Shown here: positions 1 to 8,354 of the stretch, piece after piece
Position numbering within the stretch: position 1 is the stretch's first letter
How the letters are laid out: each line of letters starts with the position of its first letter
Assembly: GCF_900240975.1 (NCBI RefSeq)
Contig: NZ_LT968775.1
Location: 186,001 to 250,000, forward strand
Direction: 5' to 3'
DNA length: 64,000 bases
Source of the DNA: Mycobacterium sp. 4858
Lineage (GTDB): Bacteria; Actinomycetota; Actinomycetes; Mycobacteriales; Mycobacteriaceae
The notes under the pieces: generated by a model
The model's input: the letters and a program-made list of their open reading frames with translations, nothing else
Database searches by the model: none
Told to the model about the DNA's origin: nothing
Program-made: the position numbers and the translations under genes

Positions 1-724
1 TCATCAACTTGGTGCCGGGGCCCGCGACCACTCCCGCCGCGATCTCCTCGACGGACCCGAACGGCTCGCCGGTCATCAGGTTGCGCCCGCCGAAGGACGT
101 CATGAAGATGTCGTGCTGGCGCCACAGCACACCTTTCGGCATGCCCGTCGTGCCGCCCGTGTACAGGACGTACAGGTCGTCGGGCGAAGGCCGCACCGGG
201 GGTGGCTCCGGCGTGGAGGACGCGATGATGGTCTCGTAATCCACTGCACCGTAAATCAATTCGTTGCCGGAGTCGTCGGCGATCTGGATCAGGACCCGCA
301 GCTGCGGGAGATCCGGCAGGATTTCGGCCACCCGTGGCGCGAATGCGGCGTGGTAGATCAGCGCGGTCGCCCCCGAATCTGCCAACAGATACTGCAGCTC
401 GCTCTTGACGTAGCGGAAGTTGACGTTGAACGGGGCGACTCGGGCTTGAAACGCGCCCAGCAGTGCCTCGACGAATTCGTTCCCGTTGTAGGCGTAGATG
501 CCGAGCAGGTCCTGACCGGCCTCGTGGCCGGGGATCCCGGAGCGTTCGGTGTGGCAGCCCAGCCCGCGGGAGTGCAGGTACGCGGCGAGGCGGTGCGACC
601 GTTCGAGCACCTGTGCGTATGTGTACCGCCGTTCACCCTGGATCAGCAGCTCCCGGTCGGGAATCGCGGCCGCCACGGCCTTCGCGACAGCGGCCACCGT
701 GAATTGTGTTGCTGTGTCGGACAT
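1..724 (-). CDS. Acyl-CoA synthetase (AMP-binding ligase), 3' part cut off by window edge
   Basis: An ATP-dependent carboxylate-CoA ligase of the ANL superfamily. About 241 N-terminal residues are visible, reading MSDTATQFTVAAVAKAVAAA from an ATG at 722-724; the gene continues beyond base 1. The AMP-binding P-loop appears as LYTGGTTGMPKGV near residue 190, followed by WRQHDIFM, typical of mycobacterial FadD proteins. The acyl-pocket and C-terminal lysine region are outside the window, so the substrate is unknown. It is the most downstream visible gene of a minus-strand run with a thioesterase 8 bp upstream, an isochorismatase-like protein and a Rieske oxygenase, which suggests CoA activation of a ring-oxidation product. 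Confidence 0.9.
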   Translation of the reverse strand, partial: MSDTATQFTVAAVAKAVAAAIPDRELLIQGERRYTYAQVLERSHRLAAYLHSRGLGCHTERSGIPGHEAGQDLLGIYAYNGNEFVEALLGAFQARVAPFNVNFRYVKSELQYLLADSGATALIYHAAFAPRVAEILPDLPQLRVLIQIADDSGNELIYGAVDYETIIASSTPEPPPVRPSPDDLYVLYTGGTTGMPKGVLWRQHDIFMTSFGGRNLMTGEPFGSVEEIAAGVVAGPGTKLM

Positions 725-732
725 CTGGCCTC

Positions 733-1353
733 TCACGGCTGGTGGGGTAGCAGGCGGACCATCAGGCCGTTGGCTTCGCTGAGCAAGGTTCCATCGGCGG
801 CTGTCATAGTAGCGTCAATGAAAACCTTCCGGCCGTCGATACCGGAGATTCGTCCCTGAGCGGTCAGCGGCTCGTCGATCGGGGTGATCTTGCGATAGTC
901 GACGTGCAGATAGGCCGTGCGGGTCGGCCGGATGTCCGCGGTGGACACGACCATGCCGAGCAGCCAGTCGTAGAACAGCGGGATCATGCCGCCGTGCACG
1001 GCGTTGTTTCCGCCGATGTGTGCTGTGGTGAAGTGGCCGGCCATGGTTACGCGGTCGGGGCCTGACTCGGTCACCATCCAGGGCGGCATCAAGGGGTGGG
1101 CCAACCCGGGCAGGCTCAGCACTCGGCCGGCGACCGACTCGGTCTCCGGGACCTGGTGGCCGTCCAGCAGCGCGCAAGCGCTCTCCAGGTGCATGGTCGC
1201 GGCGGCCCAAAGCGCGGGGTCGGGCTTGGTGGACACGGTCAGGTCCTGCAGGCGGCGCAGCGCGGCGACGAATGGACCCAGTTCCTCGGGCGCGTCCTCG
1301 ACGGGTTTGACGTCGGGGAATCCGCCACGAACACCGGGTGCGGTGTCGGTCAT
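733..1353 (-). CDS. PaaI-type hotdog thioesterase
   Basis: A 206-residue protein with one hotdog domain in its C-terminal two thirds. The signature NNAVHGGMIPLFYDWLLGMV (about residues 116-135) matches the PaaI acyl-CoA thioesterase helix, with HGG and a following Asp in YDW. The N-terminal ~70 residues are helical and not part of the minimal fold. The ATG at 1351-1353 overlaps the TGA of the upstream isochorismatase-like gene (ATGA), indicating translational coupling. It probably hydrolyses an acyl- or aryl-CoA made in the same pathway; the substrate is not readable. Confidence 0.85.
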   Translation of the reverse strand: MTDTAPGVRGGFPDVKPVEDAPEELGPFVAALRRLQDLTVSTKPDPALWAAATMHLESACALLDGHQVPETESVAGRVLSLPGLAHPLMPPWMVTESGPDRVTMAGHFTTAHIGGNNAVHGGMIPLFYDWLLGMVVSTADIRPTRTAYLHVDYRKITPIDEPLTAQGRISGIDGRKVFIDATMTAADGTLLSEANGLMVRLLPHQP

Positions 1354-1970
1354 GGCCGCGTCCACACGTCGAGTAATTCGTCGGTGGTGGTGATGGTCGC
1401 GAGCAGCGACAGGGTGTTGGCGATGATGGCCTCTCCGTATTCGGTGGGTATGCCGGCGACCGCATCGCGGGGCATGACGACGCGGTAGGCGGCGTTGACG
1501 GCGTCCATGACGACGTTGGGGATGGCGATGTTCAGCGACACCCCGACGACGACGATGGTGGACACCCCGAGGTTGCGCAGTATGGCGTCCAGGTCGGTGC
1601 CGCCCATAGGCCCGACGCCGTGCCAGCGGCTGAGCACCAGATCGCTTGGCTCCGGTCCCAATTCGGGCAGTACGGCCGCCCCGGGGGTGCCCGGGGTGAT
1701 GTCGACCTGACCGTGCCCCATGGCGAAGATCTTGGCGTTGTGGTTGGAGCCGAGCCCGTCGGGCCGCCGCTGCACCAAGCAGTGCACGACGCGGACACCG
1801 GCCGCCCGGGCCGCCGGCAACAGCCGGACGATATTCGGCAGGGCGACTCGGCGCGCCTCGGTGGCCAGCATCCCCAGGCCGGCGTTCGGGCCGATCACCG
1901 CCCCCTGGCACTCCTGCGTGACGATCGCGGTGCGCTCGGGTGCCGCGATCTCGGAGAGTTTCGGTGTCAT
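1350..1970 (-). CDS. Isochorismatase-like (cysteine hydrolase fold) protein with altered catalytic triad
   Basis: 206 residues with the isochorismatase alpha/beta layout from end to end. In this family the triad is Asp (in a VxDMQ-like strand), Lys, and a nucleophilic Cys in a TxxCV segment. Here the aligned positions read Glu20 (TAIVTQECQ), Arg115 (LVLSRWHG) and Ala149 (GVSLNIAIPNVVMDA), so all three are changed and the nucleophile is absent. The fold motif GGTDLDAILRNLG remains intact, so the protein is probably stable but not a cysteine hydrolase. It may bind a ligand, scaffold, or use another chemistry. The start at 1968-1970 overlaps the stop of the Rieske oxygenase gene by four bases. 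Confidence 0.8.
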   Translation of the reverse strand: MTPKLSEIAAPERTAIVTQECQGAVIGPNAGLGMLATEARRVALPNIVRLLPAARAAGVRVVHCLVQRRPDGLGSNHNAKIFAMGHGQVDITPGTPGAAVLPELGPEPSDLVLSRWHGVGPMGGTDLDAILRNLGVSTIVVVGVSLNIAIPNVVMDAVNAAYRVVMPRDAVAGIPTEYGEAIIANTLSLLATITTTDELLDVWTRP

Positions 1971-2959
1971 GCCGGTACTTCGTAGAACTGTTTGGCCCAC
2001 TTCCGCAGTGCCATATACCCTTTCGCGTCCACCTTGGAGAGCGCCGGATTCTCCACGTACTTCTGGTACCGCCAGATTCGCAGATCGTCGAAGACGGTGG
2101 ACAGGAATTGCTGTTCGATCACGTCGCGCAGCTTGCCCTGCGGTACCTCGGATGTGTCGCCGGGGACCCGCGGCCACCAGATCGAGTAGAACAGGTCCGA
2201 ACACTCGTCGTCGACCGGCGTGCAGGTGAAGATCAGCCGATGGTTCTGGGCCCCCTCGAAGACGCTGATCGCTCCGCCCAGGCCGAACAGGTGGCTGTGG
2301 AACCGCAGCGCGAGATCGTCGGGGTTGTCGCTGCGTGCGTCCGGCCAGCCCGCGACGAACTGCCACTCGTGGTCGACGATCTTCCAGTCCAGCACCCGCG
2401 GCGTCACCGTGGCATGGTGTACGTATTCGAAATGTGCGCTGTCGGGGGCATTCTCCGCGACGATCTGCGGATGCACGGGCTCGTGTTCGGTGCGTCGCGA
2501 GAACTCCGGGTACGCGCGGTAATACGCCGTCGGGTCGGTCTCGAATTGCGGAAATTTCCTAAAGATGTCCGGCATGTCCCACTGCGGCTCCTTGCCTTCC
2601 GGCTGGTGCCAGATGAACACGCAGTCGTACTGCTCGCACACCGGGTACACCCGCAGCCGCAGCGCGCGGTTGGGCCGGTCGGGTTGATAGGGGATGTACC
2701 GGTTGGTGCCGTCCGGGCCCCAGCGCCAGCCGTGGAAGGGGCATTCGACGCAGTCGCCGAGCACTTTGCCGCCGTGGCCGATGTGGGCGCCGAGGTGTTT
2801 GCAGTGTGCTTCCAGGACGTGTAGCTCGCCGGACTCGTCCCGGTAGGCGACCAGATCCTCGCCGAAGTACTTCAGCGGCCGCACTTGGCCAACCGGGAAT
2901 TCGGGCGACCACCCGACCATGAACCACCCGGTGACCTTCCAGGTGAAGGGCACTTTCAC
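1967..2959 (-). CDS. Rieske non-heme iron oxygenase, KshA-like
   Basis: 330 residues. The Rieske [2Fe-2S] ligands are in CKHLGAHIGHGG and CPFHGWRW (about residues 53-75). The mononuclear iron site reads ENAPDSAHFEYVHHA, giving Asp with the two histidines of the DxxHxxxxH motif. Size and motif spacing match the KshA-type oxygenases of steroid 9-alpha-hydroxylases rather than biphenyl-type alpha subunits. No reductase lies beside it. I chose GTG at 2957-2959 because GGAGG sits seven bases upstream. It is the first gene of the run leading to the thioesterase and CoA ligase. The substrate is probably polycyclic or alicyclic, which is inference. Confidence 0.88.
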   Translation of the reverse strand: MKVPFTWKVTGWFMVGWSPEFPVGQVRPLKYFGEDLVAYRDESGELHVLEAHCKHLGAHIGHGGKVLGDCVECPFHGWRWGPDGTNRYIPYQPDRPNRALRLRVYPVCEQYDCVFIWHQPEGKEPQWDMPDIFRKFPQFETDPTAYYRAYPEFSRRTEHEPVHPQIVAENAPDSAHFEYVHHATVTPRVLDWKIVDHEWQFVAGWPDARSDNPDDLALRFHSHLFGLGGAISVFEGAQNHRLIFTCTPVDDECSDLFYSIWWPRVPGDTSEVPQGKLRDVIEQQFLSTVFDDLRIWRYQKYVENPALSKVDAKGYMALRKWAKQFYEVPA

Positions 2960-2992
2960 GCCGGTGCCTCCGATTGCCAGATACTAAGTGGA

Positions 2993-3001
2993 TTACAGTA
3001 T
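2993..3001. promoter_or_regulatory. TTACAGTAT element upstream of the Rieske oxygenase
   Basis: A TTACAGTAT sequence lies 34 bp upstream of the Rieske oxygenase start. Its complement ATACTGTAA shares TACTGTAA with the element at 7313-7321 in front of an LLM oxidoreductase. It could be a shared half-operator or part of a -10 region. Two copies of a short word are weak evidence. Confidence 0.25.
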
Positions 3002-3040
3002 AGATTTCAGCAGTCCGGCCCGCGCACGGCAAGGAGCGAA

Positions 3041-3118
3041 ATGACACAGGGCATCGCGCTCGTCGCGCCGACGGCGCTGGGCGCGGCCGACGGATATACC
3101 GGTTCAAAGCCGGCGTAG
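3041..3118 (+). CDS. Possible 25-residue leader peptide
   Basis: A short frame reads MTQGIALVAPTALGAADGYT and ends KPA. Its ATG is preceded by a near-consensus AAGGAG four bases upstream, better than most starts here. It stops nine bases before the ATG of the alpha/beta hydrolase. It could be a translated leader coupling expression of that hydrolase or simply chance. No homologue is known to me. Confidence 0.3.
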   Translation: MTQGIALVAPTALGAADGYTGSKPA

Positions 3119-3127
3119 GGGAATGGC

Positions 3128-4246
3128 ATGTCGAAGGTGACGCGCGGGCTGGGGCTGGTCAGGGAGGCGACCCGTGAGCTCGCCATGTTGTTGCCCCGGA
3201 CGGTGGCCGGGCTGAACGAATCGACCGGCTGGACTCCGGTGTCACCGCGTGGCGTGCGACAGTTCGGCGAGGTCATCCTGGACGAGCTTGTGCTGAGCGG
3301 CTTTTCGCTGCTGGGTGGGAGCCCGGCGGAAATGCGGCCCCTCGTTGGTTGCATGGCCGCGGCAGAGGAGTTGTCCGCTCTGGGCATCGACCGTGCGCAC
3401 GGGGACCCGATGCCGCTGCGCGCGACCTCGGTGCGGCGGCGCCGCGTCGGCAACCTGGCGTACGAGCGGATGGCGTTCGAGCACGATCCGGCGTTGCCGC
3501 AAACCCTGCAAGCCGAGGGACTCGGCGGACCGGCGAGGGCTGTGGTGCACCTGTGCCGGCACCGCGACGGCCCGAGACCCTGGCTCATCTGGGTGCACGG
3601 CGCCGGCCAGGGCGGCACCGAAGACCTGTTGTTGAGCCGGATCGGCCGAATACATCACCAGCTCGGCTTCAACGTTGCGCTGCCGGTGCAGCCCGGCCAC
3701 GGCTGCCGGCGCCGCGAATGGCCCGCGTACCCGGACATGGATCCGTTGGGCAACGTCGCGGGCATGATGCGCGCTGTGTCGGAGGTCCGAGCGGTGGTGC
3801 GGTGGGCACAACCTCAAGCGAGCACGGTTGTGGTAGCCGGGATTTCCATGGGGACTCCGGTCGCGGCGTTGGTGTCCCACCTGGAGAGGCAGGTCGACGC
3901 GGTCGCGCTGTACACGCCGATCCTGGGGCTGAACGCGATGATCGCCCGCCACCTGGGCCGCTGGGGATCGTCCCAGGACGACTTTCGCGACCTGTTGACA
4001 TCCCCGGAGGTGGCGAAACTGACGTCGGTAATCGATCCGCTGCGAGTCGATCCGGCACCGCCGCCGCATCGCCGGCTCATCGTCGGCGCCTGGCACGACC
4101 GGATGGCCATGCGCGATCCCGCGGTCGCGTTGCAGGAGCGTTGGGGTGGCGAACTGTTCTGGTATGACGGCAGCCACGTCGGGCACGTCTTCTCCCGGCG
4201 AGTGCAGAAAGTGACCGATCGGTTCCTGCGCGAGGTCGCCGGCTGA
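3128..4246 (+). CDS. Alpha/beta hydrolase
   Basis: 372 residues. The hydrolase core begins near residue 135 (WLIWVHGAGQGG, oxyanion region). The nucleophile elbow is GISMG with the Ser in VVVAGISMGTPVAA. The candidate acid is Asp in VGAWHDRMA and the candidate base His in GSHVGHVF near the C-terminus, so the triad appears complete. The N-terminal ~130 residues are helical and may form a substrate cap. Its TGA overlaps the next ATG by one base, so it is cotranscribed with the SnoaL-like and LLM genes. The likely role is ester or thioester hydrolysis; no substrate can be assigned. Confidence 0.8.
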   Translation: MSKVTRGLGLVREATRELAMLLPRTVAGLNESTGWTPVSPRGVRQFGEVILDELVLSGFSLLGGSPAEMRPLVGCMAAAEELSALGIDRAHGDPMPLRATSVRRRRVGNLAYERMAFEHDPALPQTLQAEGLGGPARAVVHLCRHRDGPRPWLIWVHGAGQGGTEDLLLSRIGRIHHQLGFNVALPVQPGHGCRRREWPAYPDMDPLGNVAGMMRAVSEVRAVVRWAQPQASTVVVAGISMGTPVAALVSHLERQVDAVALYTPILGLNAMIARHLGRWGSSQDDFRDLLTSPEVAKLTSVIDPLRVDPAPPPHRRLIVGAWHDRMAMRDPAVALQERWGGELFWYDGSHVGHVFSRRVQKVTDRFLREVAG

Positions 4247-4626
4247 TGGCCACCGCACGCACGGCCCGTGAGGTCGTCGAGCTCTACAACCTGGTGGTCT
4301 GGAACGAGCGCGACCTGACCCTGGCCGAGGAGCTGTTCGCCGACACCGTGATCCGGCACGAGGTGGGGGAGGCGCACACTCTCACCCGCCAACAGGCGGT
4401 CAACCGGATCGAGGACGTCTGGGCGATACTCGACACATTGCGCTTCGATCTGAACATCGTCGTGGCCGGGGACGACGGCGAGCACGTCGCGATCGTCTAC
4501 GACTCGTCGATGACCGCCAAGGGCGGCACCGAAACCAACGTCGCCAGCATCGAGGTGTTCCGCGTCGTCGATGGGAAGATCGCCGAAGTCTGGAATTGCG
4601 GCTACAAACAAGGAGTTTGGAGTTGA
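4246..4626 (+). CDS. SnoaL-like / NTF2-fold protein
   Basis: 126 residues with the cone-shaped NTF2/SnoaL pattern: an N-terminal helix (TAREVVELYNLVVWNERD), the acidic loop LAEELFADTVIRH, and strands ending in VASIEVFRVVDGKIAEVWNC. Members include polyketide cyclases, steroid isomerases and many uncharacterised proteins. It sits between an alpha/beta hydrolase and an LLM oxidoreductase with overlaps on both sides, so a role in the same small-molecule pathway is likely. The exact reaction is unknown. Confidence 0.75.
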   Translation: MATARTAREVVELYNLVVWNERDLTLAEELFADTVIRHEVGEAHTLTRQQAVNRIEDVWAILDTLRFDLNIVVAGDDGEHVAIVYDSSMTAKGGTETNVASIEVFRVVDGKIAEVWNCGYKQGVWS

Positions 4627-5666
4627 GCGATCGCACGCTTGATGAGTTGGGGTACTACCTGCTGGCCGGTGCCGGTGGAGAAGGCCCGGCGGCGTTGATG
4701 GACGAGGCCCGCCGCGGCGAGGAGCTCGGCATGGGCACCGCCTTCATCTCCGAGCGCTGGAACGTCAAGGAGGCGTCGTCCCTCGTCGGCGCCGCGTGCG
4801 CGGTGACGAACAGGATGCAGATCGCTACCGCGGCAACCAATCACAACACCCGCCACCCGCTGATCACCGGGTCGTGGGCCACCACCATGCACCGGCTCTC
4901 CGGCGGGCGCTTCACGCTCGGTATCGGCCGCGGGATCGCGGCGATCTACGGCGCGTTCGGCATACCGGCGGTCACCACCGCGCAGATGGAAGACTGGGCA
5001 CAGGTCATGCGCCGCCTGTGGCGCGGGGAGCTGATCTTCAACCACGACGGGCCCATGGGCAAATACCCGATCCTGTTCCTCGACTCGGACTTCGACGAGG
5101 ACATCCGGTTGGCGCTGGTGGCTTTCGGGCCCAATACCCTGGAACTCGGGGGCCGGGTCTTCGACGACGTCATCCTGCACACCTACTTCACCCCCGAGAC
5201 GCTGCGGCGCTGCGTCAAGACCGTCAAGTCCGCGGCTGAGAAGGCCGGCCGCGACCCGGACAGCGTCCGGGTGTGGTCGTGCTTCGCCACGGTCGGTGAC
5301 CACCTCCCCGAGGGGCTTCGGCTGAAGAAGACGGTCGCGCGCCTCGCCACCTATCTGCAGGGCTACGGCGACCTGATGGTGCGGACGAACGACTGGGATC
5401 CCGCTGTGCTGCAACGCTTCCGGGAAGACCCCGTGGTGACCTCGATCGCGGGCGGGATCGACCACAAGGCCACGGCCGAGCAGATCGAGCACATCGCGAC
5501 GTTGATTCCCGACGAGTGGCTGGAACCGTCGGCCACCGGGTCGGCCCGGCAATGCGCGGGGCGCGTCCGCAAGGAATTCGACTACGGGGCCGACGCGGTG
5601 ATCATGCACGGCGCGACGCCGGACGAACTGGAGCCCGTCATCGCGGCGTACCGGGCGGGAGCCTAA
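4623..5666 (+). CDS. LLM class F420-dependent oxidoreductase (TIGR03857-like)
   Basis: 347 residues with the luciferase-like (beta/alpha)8 pattern. The opening LDELGYYLLAGAGGEGPAAL and the internal LSGGRFTLGIGRG are characteristic of mycobacterial TIGR03857-type proteins. I prefer TTG at 4623-4625: AAGGAG lies about eight bases upstream and the codon overlaps the preceding TGA by four bases. An ATG at 4596 would overlap the SnoaL gene by 31 bases. These enzymes use cofactor F420 or flavin for hydride transfer; the substrate is unknown. It is the last gene of the hydrolase-SnoaL-LLM operon and faces the carboxylase gene convergently. Confidence 0.85.
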   Translation: MSDRTLDELGYYLLAGAGGEGPAALMDEARRGEELGMGTAFISERWNVKEASSLVGAACAVTNRMQIATAATNHNTRHPLITGSWATTMHRLSGGRFTLGIGRGIAAIYGAFGIPAVTTAQMEDWAQVMRRLWRGELIFNHDGPMGKYPILFLDSDFDEDIRLALVAFGPNTLELGGRVFDDVILHTYFTPETLRRCVKTVKSAAEKAGRDPDSVRVWSCFATVGDHLPEGLRLKKTVARLATYLQGYGDLMVRTNDWDPAVLQRFREDPVVTSIAGGIDHKATAEQIEHIATLIPDEWLEPSATGSARQCAGRVRKEFDYGADAVIMHGATPDELEPVIAAYRAGA

Positions 5667-5685
5667 CGCCTCGAGCGTGCGCGTA

Positions 5686-5710
5686 ACGACACGTTGCACC
5701 GGCGTGTCGT
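5686..5710. terminator. Hairpin between convergent genes
   Basis: An inverted repeat, ACGACACG (5686-5693) and CGTGTCGT (5703-5710), has a nine-base loop and lies between the convergent LLM and carboxylase genes. It has no T-tract, as is usual for mycobacterial intrinsic terminators. It is a plausible bidirectional terminator. Confidence 0.45.
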
Positions 5711-5749
5711 GAGCAGGCACGCACGTTCGCGCCCAAGGGAACTCGCGCG

Positions 5750-7246
5750 CTAGGGCAGGATGACGGTCCGGCTGACCGGCTCCGCCACGGCCTGTCTGCT
5801 GGACAGGCCGCGAAGCAGTGAACTCAGCAGGGCGTCGCGGGTCTCGCGGGGATCGATGAGTTCGTCGAAGCCCAGATGTTCGGCCGAGCGATAGGACGCC
5901 TGCAACTCGGCGTCACGCAGCTTCGCGGTGACGTCCTCACCGGCATGCGTCGCCCGTCCCAACGCCGCCGCGCTCATGGCGCCCATAGTCGCGCCCGGGT
6001 ACGCGAAGGTCGCGCTCTGGTGATCGAAACCCAACAGCGACATGACCATGGAGCCAAATCCGTATGCCTTGCGCAGCGTGATGTGCAGCTTGACCGTGGT
6101 CGCCGTCGTCTGCGCGGCGAACATCCGCGCACCGGCACGCAGCACGCCGCTGCGTTCGGACCGACTGCCGGGCAGCATGCCCGGGTTGTCGGCAAGGAAC
6201 ACGATGGGCAGGTGGAACGAGTCGGCCACCATGATGAAATGCGCCGCCTTGTCCGCCGCGTCGGCATCGATGGAGCCCGCGAGCACATTGGGCTGATTCG
6301 CGACGACCGCGACCGGGTGGCCACCGAGATGAGCCAACGCGCAGATGATCGCCTTGCCGTACCGCGGCTGGACCTCGAACCAGTCGGGCCGGTCGAAGAC
6401 CACGTCGAGCACGGCGCGCATGTCGTAGATGCGGCGGTTGTCGCGGGAGACGATGTTGAGCAGTTCGGGCGTCGCACGTGGCCCGCTGGCCTCGTCCGGC
6501 GGCAGCGGTGCCGGGTACGACCACGCGCTCGGCGGGAAGTACGACAGGTACCGGCGAATATCGGCGATCACGGCTTCGTCGTCTTCGGCGACGTTGTGGA
6601 TCACCCCGCTCGGCAGGGCGGTGACGGGTCCGCCGAGGTCCTCCTTCGAGATCTCTTCTCCGGTGGACTCTTTGACCACCGGCGGTCCGGCGGTGAAGAT
6701 CGCTCCCTGTCTGCTCATGATCCGGAAGTCGCAGACCGGGGCGACGAGCGCACCGTGTCCGGCCGACGGGCCGAGCACGGCGGCGACGGTCGGTACCCGG
6801 CCCGAACACTGCGCCTGGGCGAGCAGGTCGGTCGGGCTCCGGCCGTAATGCCCACCGCCAGGACGAAAACCGGCGCCTTCGAGCAACATCACCAGGGGAA
6901 CCTTGTCGCGCAGCGCGAGTTCGGCGATGCGGTAGCGCTTGGAGTTACCGCCGGGTCCGATGCTGCCGGCCATGGTGGTGAAGTCCTCCGAGCCCAACAT
7001 CACCGGCGAACCGTTGATCGATCCGGAGCCGACGACCAGCCCGTCGGCCGCGATGTCGCCGCCGACCAGCGTGCCGATTTCGCGGAAGCTCCCCGGGTCG
7101 ACCAGGCGGCCGATGCGCGCGCGGGCGTCGAGCTTGCCCTTGCCGCGGTGTTTGTCGAGCCGTTCCGGACCGCCCATCTCCCGCGCTTTCTGACGGCGCC
7201 GGTCGAGGTCCTCGAGCGTCTCCTCCCAATCCGGGGGTTTTGTCAT
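5750..7246 (-). CDS. Acyl-CoA carboxylase carboxyltransferase (beta) subunit
   Basis: 498 residues with the two crotonase-like halves of biotin-dependent carboxyltransferases. The N-terminal half carries VMLLEGAGFRPGGGHYGRSP and the oxyanion-type GPSAGHGALVAP; the C-terminal half carries VFLADNPGMLPGSRSE and KAYGFGSMVM. It transfers carboxyl from biotin to an acyl-CoA, forming a malonyl- or methylmalonyl-type product together with a biotinylated alpha subunit encoded elsewhere. It stands alone on the minus strand between two LLM genes. The specific acyl-CoA cannot be read by eye. Confidence 0.9.
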   Translation of the reverse strand: MTKPPDWEETLEDLDRRRQKAREMGGPERLDKHRGKGKLDARARIGRLVDPGSFREIGTLVGGDIAADGLVVGSGSINGSPVMLGSEDFTTMAGSIGPGGNSKRYRIAELALRDKVPLVMLLEGAGFRPGGGHYGRSPTDLLAQAQCSGRVPTVAAVLGPSAGHGALVAPVCDFRIMSRQGAIFTAGPPVVKESTGEEISKEDLGGPVTALPSGVIHNVAEDDEAVIADIRRYLSYFPPSAWSYPAPLPPDEASGPRATPELLNIVSRDNRRIYDMRAVLDVVFDRPDWFEVQPRYGKAIICALAHLGGHPVAVVANQPNVLAGSIDADAADKAAHFIMVADSFHLPIVFLADNPGMLPGSRSERSGVLRAGARMFAAQTTATTVKLHITLRKAYGFGSMVMSLLGFDHQSATFAYPGATMGAMSAAALGRATHAGEDVTAKLRDAELQASYRSAEHLGFDELIDPRETRDALLSSLLRGLSSRQAVAEPVSRTVILP

Positions 7247-7312
7247 GCCTATGTCCTACCTCATGGGAGTTTCGTCTCGCGAGTAGATCTGCGGGGTCAC
7301 ATACTGGATTGC

Positions 7313-7321
7313 TTACTGTAA
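7313..7321. promoter_or_regulatory. TTACTGTAA palindromic element before an LLM-P450 operon
   Basis: TTACTGTAA, palindromic around its central base, ends ten bases before the ATG of the LLM oxidoreductase. ATACTGGATT lies just upstream. A related TACTGTAA occurs before the Rieske oxygenase at 2993-3001 (opposite strand). Position suggests a repressor site overlapping the promoter. Confidence 0.35.
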
Positions 7322-7331
7322 AGTTACCCGC

Positions 7332-8354
7332 ATGGCCGACGCCGCCCGCCTCAAGGTCGACGGGGGCATTCCCAATCAGCTGGCGCGGGTGACCGATGCG
7401 GCGGTCGCCCTGGAACGCGAGGGATACGACGGCGGCTGGACGGCAGAAACCAGTCATGACCCGTTTCTGCCGCTACTGCTGGCCGCCGAACACACGTCGC
7501 GGCTCGAACTCGGCACCAACATCGCGGTGGCTTTCGCCCGCAATCCGATGATCGTCGCCAACATCGGTTGGGACCTACAGGCGTACTCGCAGGGCCGGTT
7601 CATCCTCGGTCTGGGCACCCAGATTCAGCCCCACATCGAAAAGCGCTTCAGCATGCCGTGGAGTCATCCCGCCCGTCGCATGCGGGAGTTCGTCGCCGCC
7701 CTGCACGCGATCTGGTCCGCGTGGCACGACGACGGCAAGTTGCGTTTCGAGGGAGACTTCTACACCCACAAGATCATGACCCCGATGTTCACACCGGAGC
7801 CCCAGCCGTATCCGGCCCCCAAGGTGTTCATCGCCGCGGTGGGCGAAGCGATGACCGAGATGTGCGGCGAGGTGGGCGACGGACACCTCGGTCACCCGAT
7901 GGTGTCCAGGCGCTACCTCGACGAAGTGACGATGCCGGCGTTGTTGCGGGGCATGCAGCGCGGCGGCCGCGACCGCGCCGACTTCCAGGTGTCGTGCGAG
8001 GTGATGGTGGCGACCGGCGAGAACGAAGCGGAGCTGGCGGCGGCGATGACGGCCACCCGAAAGCAGATCGCCTTCTACGGATCCACGCCCGCATACCAGA
8101 AAGTGCTTGCGCTGCACGGCTGGGGCGACTTGCACACCGAGTTGAACCTGCTGTCCAAGCAAGGTGAATGGGATGCGATGGGATCGCTGATCGACGACGA
8201 AATGCTCGCGGCTTTCGCGGTCGTGGGCCCCGTCGACACGGTCGGCGCCGCCCTGAAAAGTCGTTGTGAGGGCGCGGTCGACCGTGTGCTGCCGATCTTC
8301 TACAACGCCACTCATGCCTGTATAACCGCCGCGATGAAGGAGTTTCGCCGATGA
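7332..8354 (+). CDS. LLM class F420-dependent oxidoreductase (TIGR03617-like)
   Basis: 340 residues of the luciferase-like monooxygenase fold. Typical elements are LEREGYDGGWTAETSHDPFL, RLELGTNIAVAFARNPM and AYSQGRFILGLGTQIQPHIE. The last two correspond to the strand-3 and GRFxLGLG cofactor-binding regions. The TIGR03617 assignment is from pattern memory. The ATG at 7332 directly follows an AT-rich promoter element, and its TGA overlaps the ATG of the P450 (ATGA). The pair therefore probably acts sequentially on one substrate. Confidence 0.85.
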   Translation: MADAARLKVDGGIPNQLARVTDAAVALEREGYDGGWTAETSHDPFLPLLLAAEHTSRLELGTNIAVAFARNPMIVANIGWDLQAYSQGRFILGLGTQIQPHIEKRFSMPWSHPARRMREFVAALHAIWSAWHDDGKLRFEGDFYTHKIMTPMFTPEPQPYPAPKVFIAAVGEAMTEMCGEVGDGHLGHPMVSRRYLDEVTMPALLRGMQRGGRDRADFQVSCEVMVATGENEAELAAAMTATRKQIAFYGSTPAYQKVLALHGWGDLHTELNLLSKQGEWDAMGSLIDDEMLAAFAVVGPVDTVGAALKSRCEGAVDRVLPIFYNATHACITAAMKEFRR

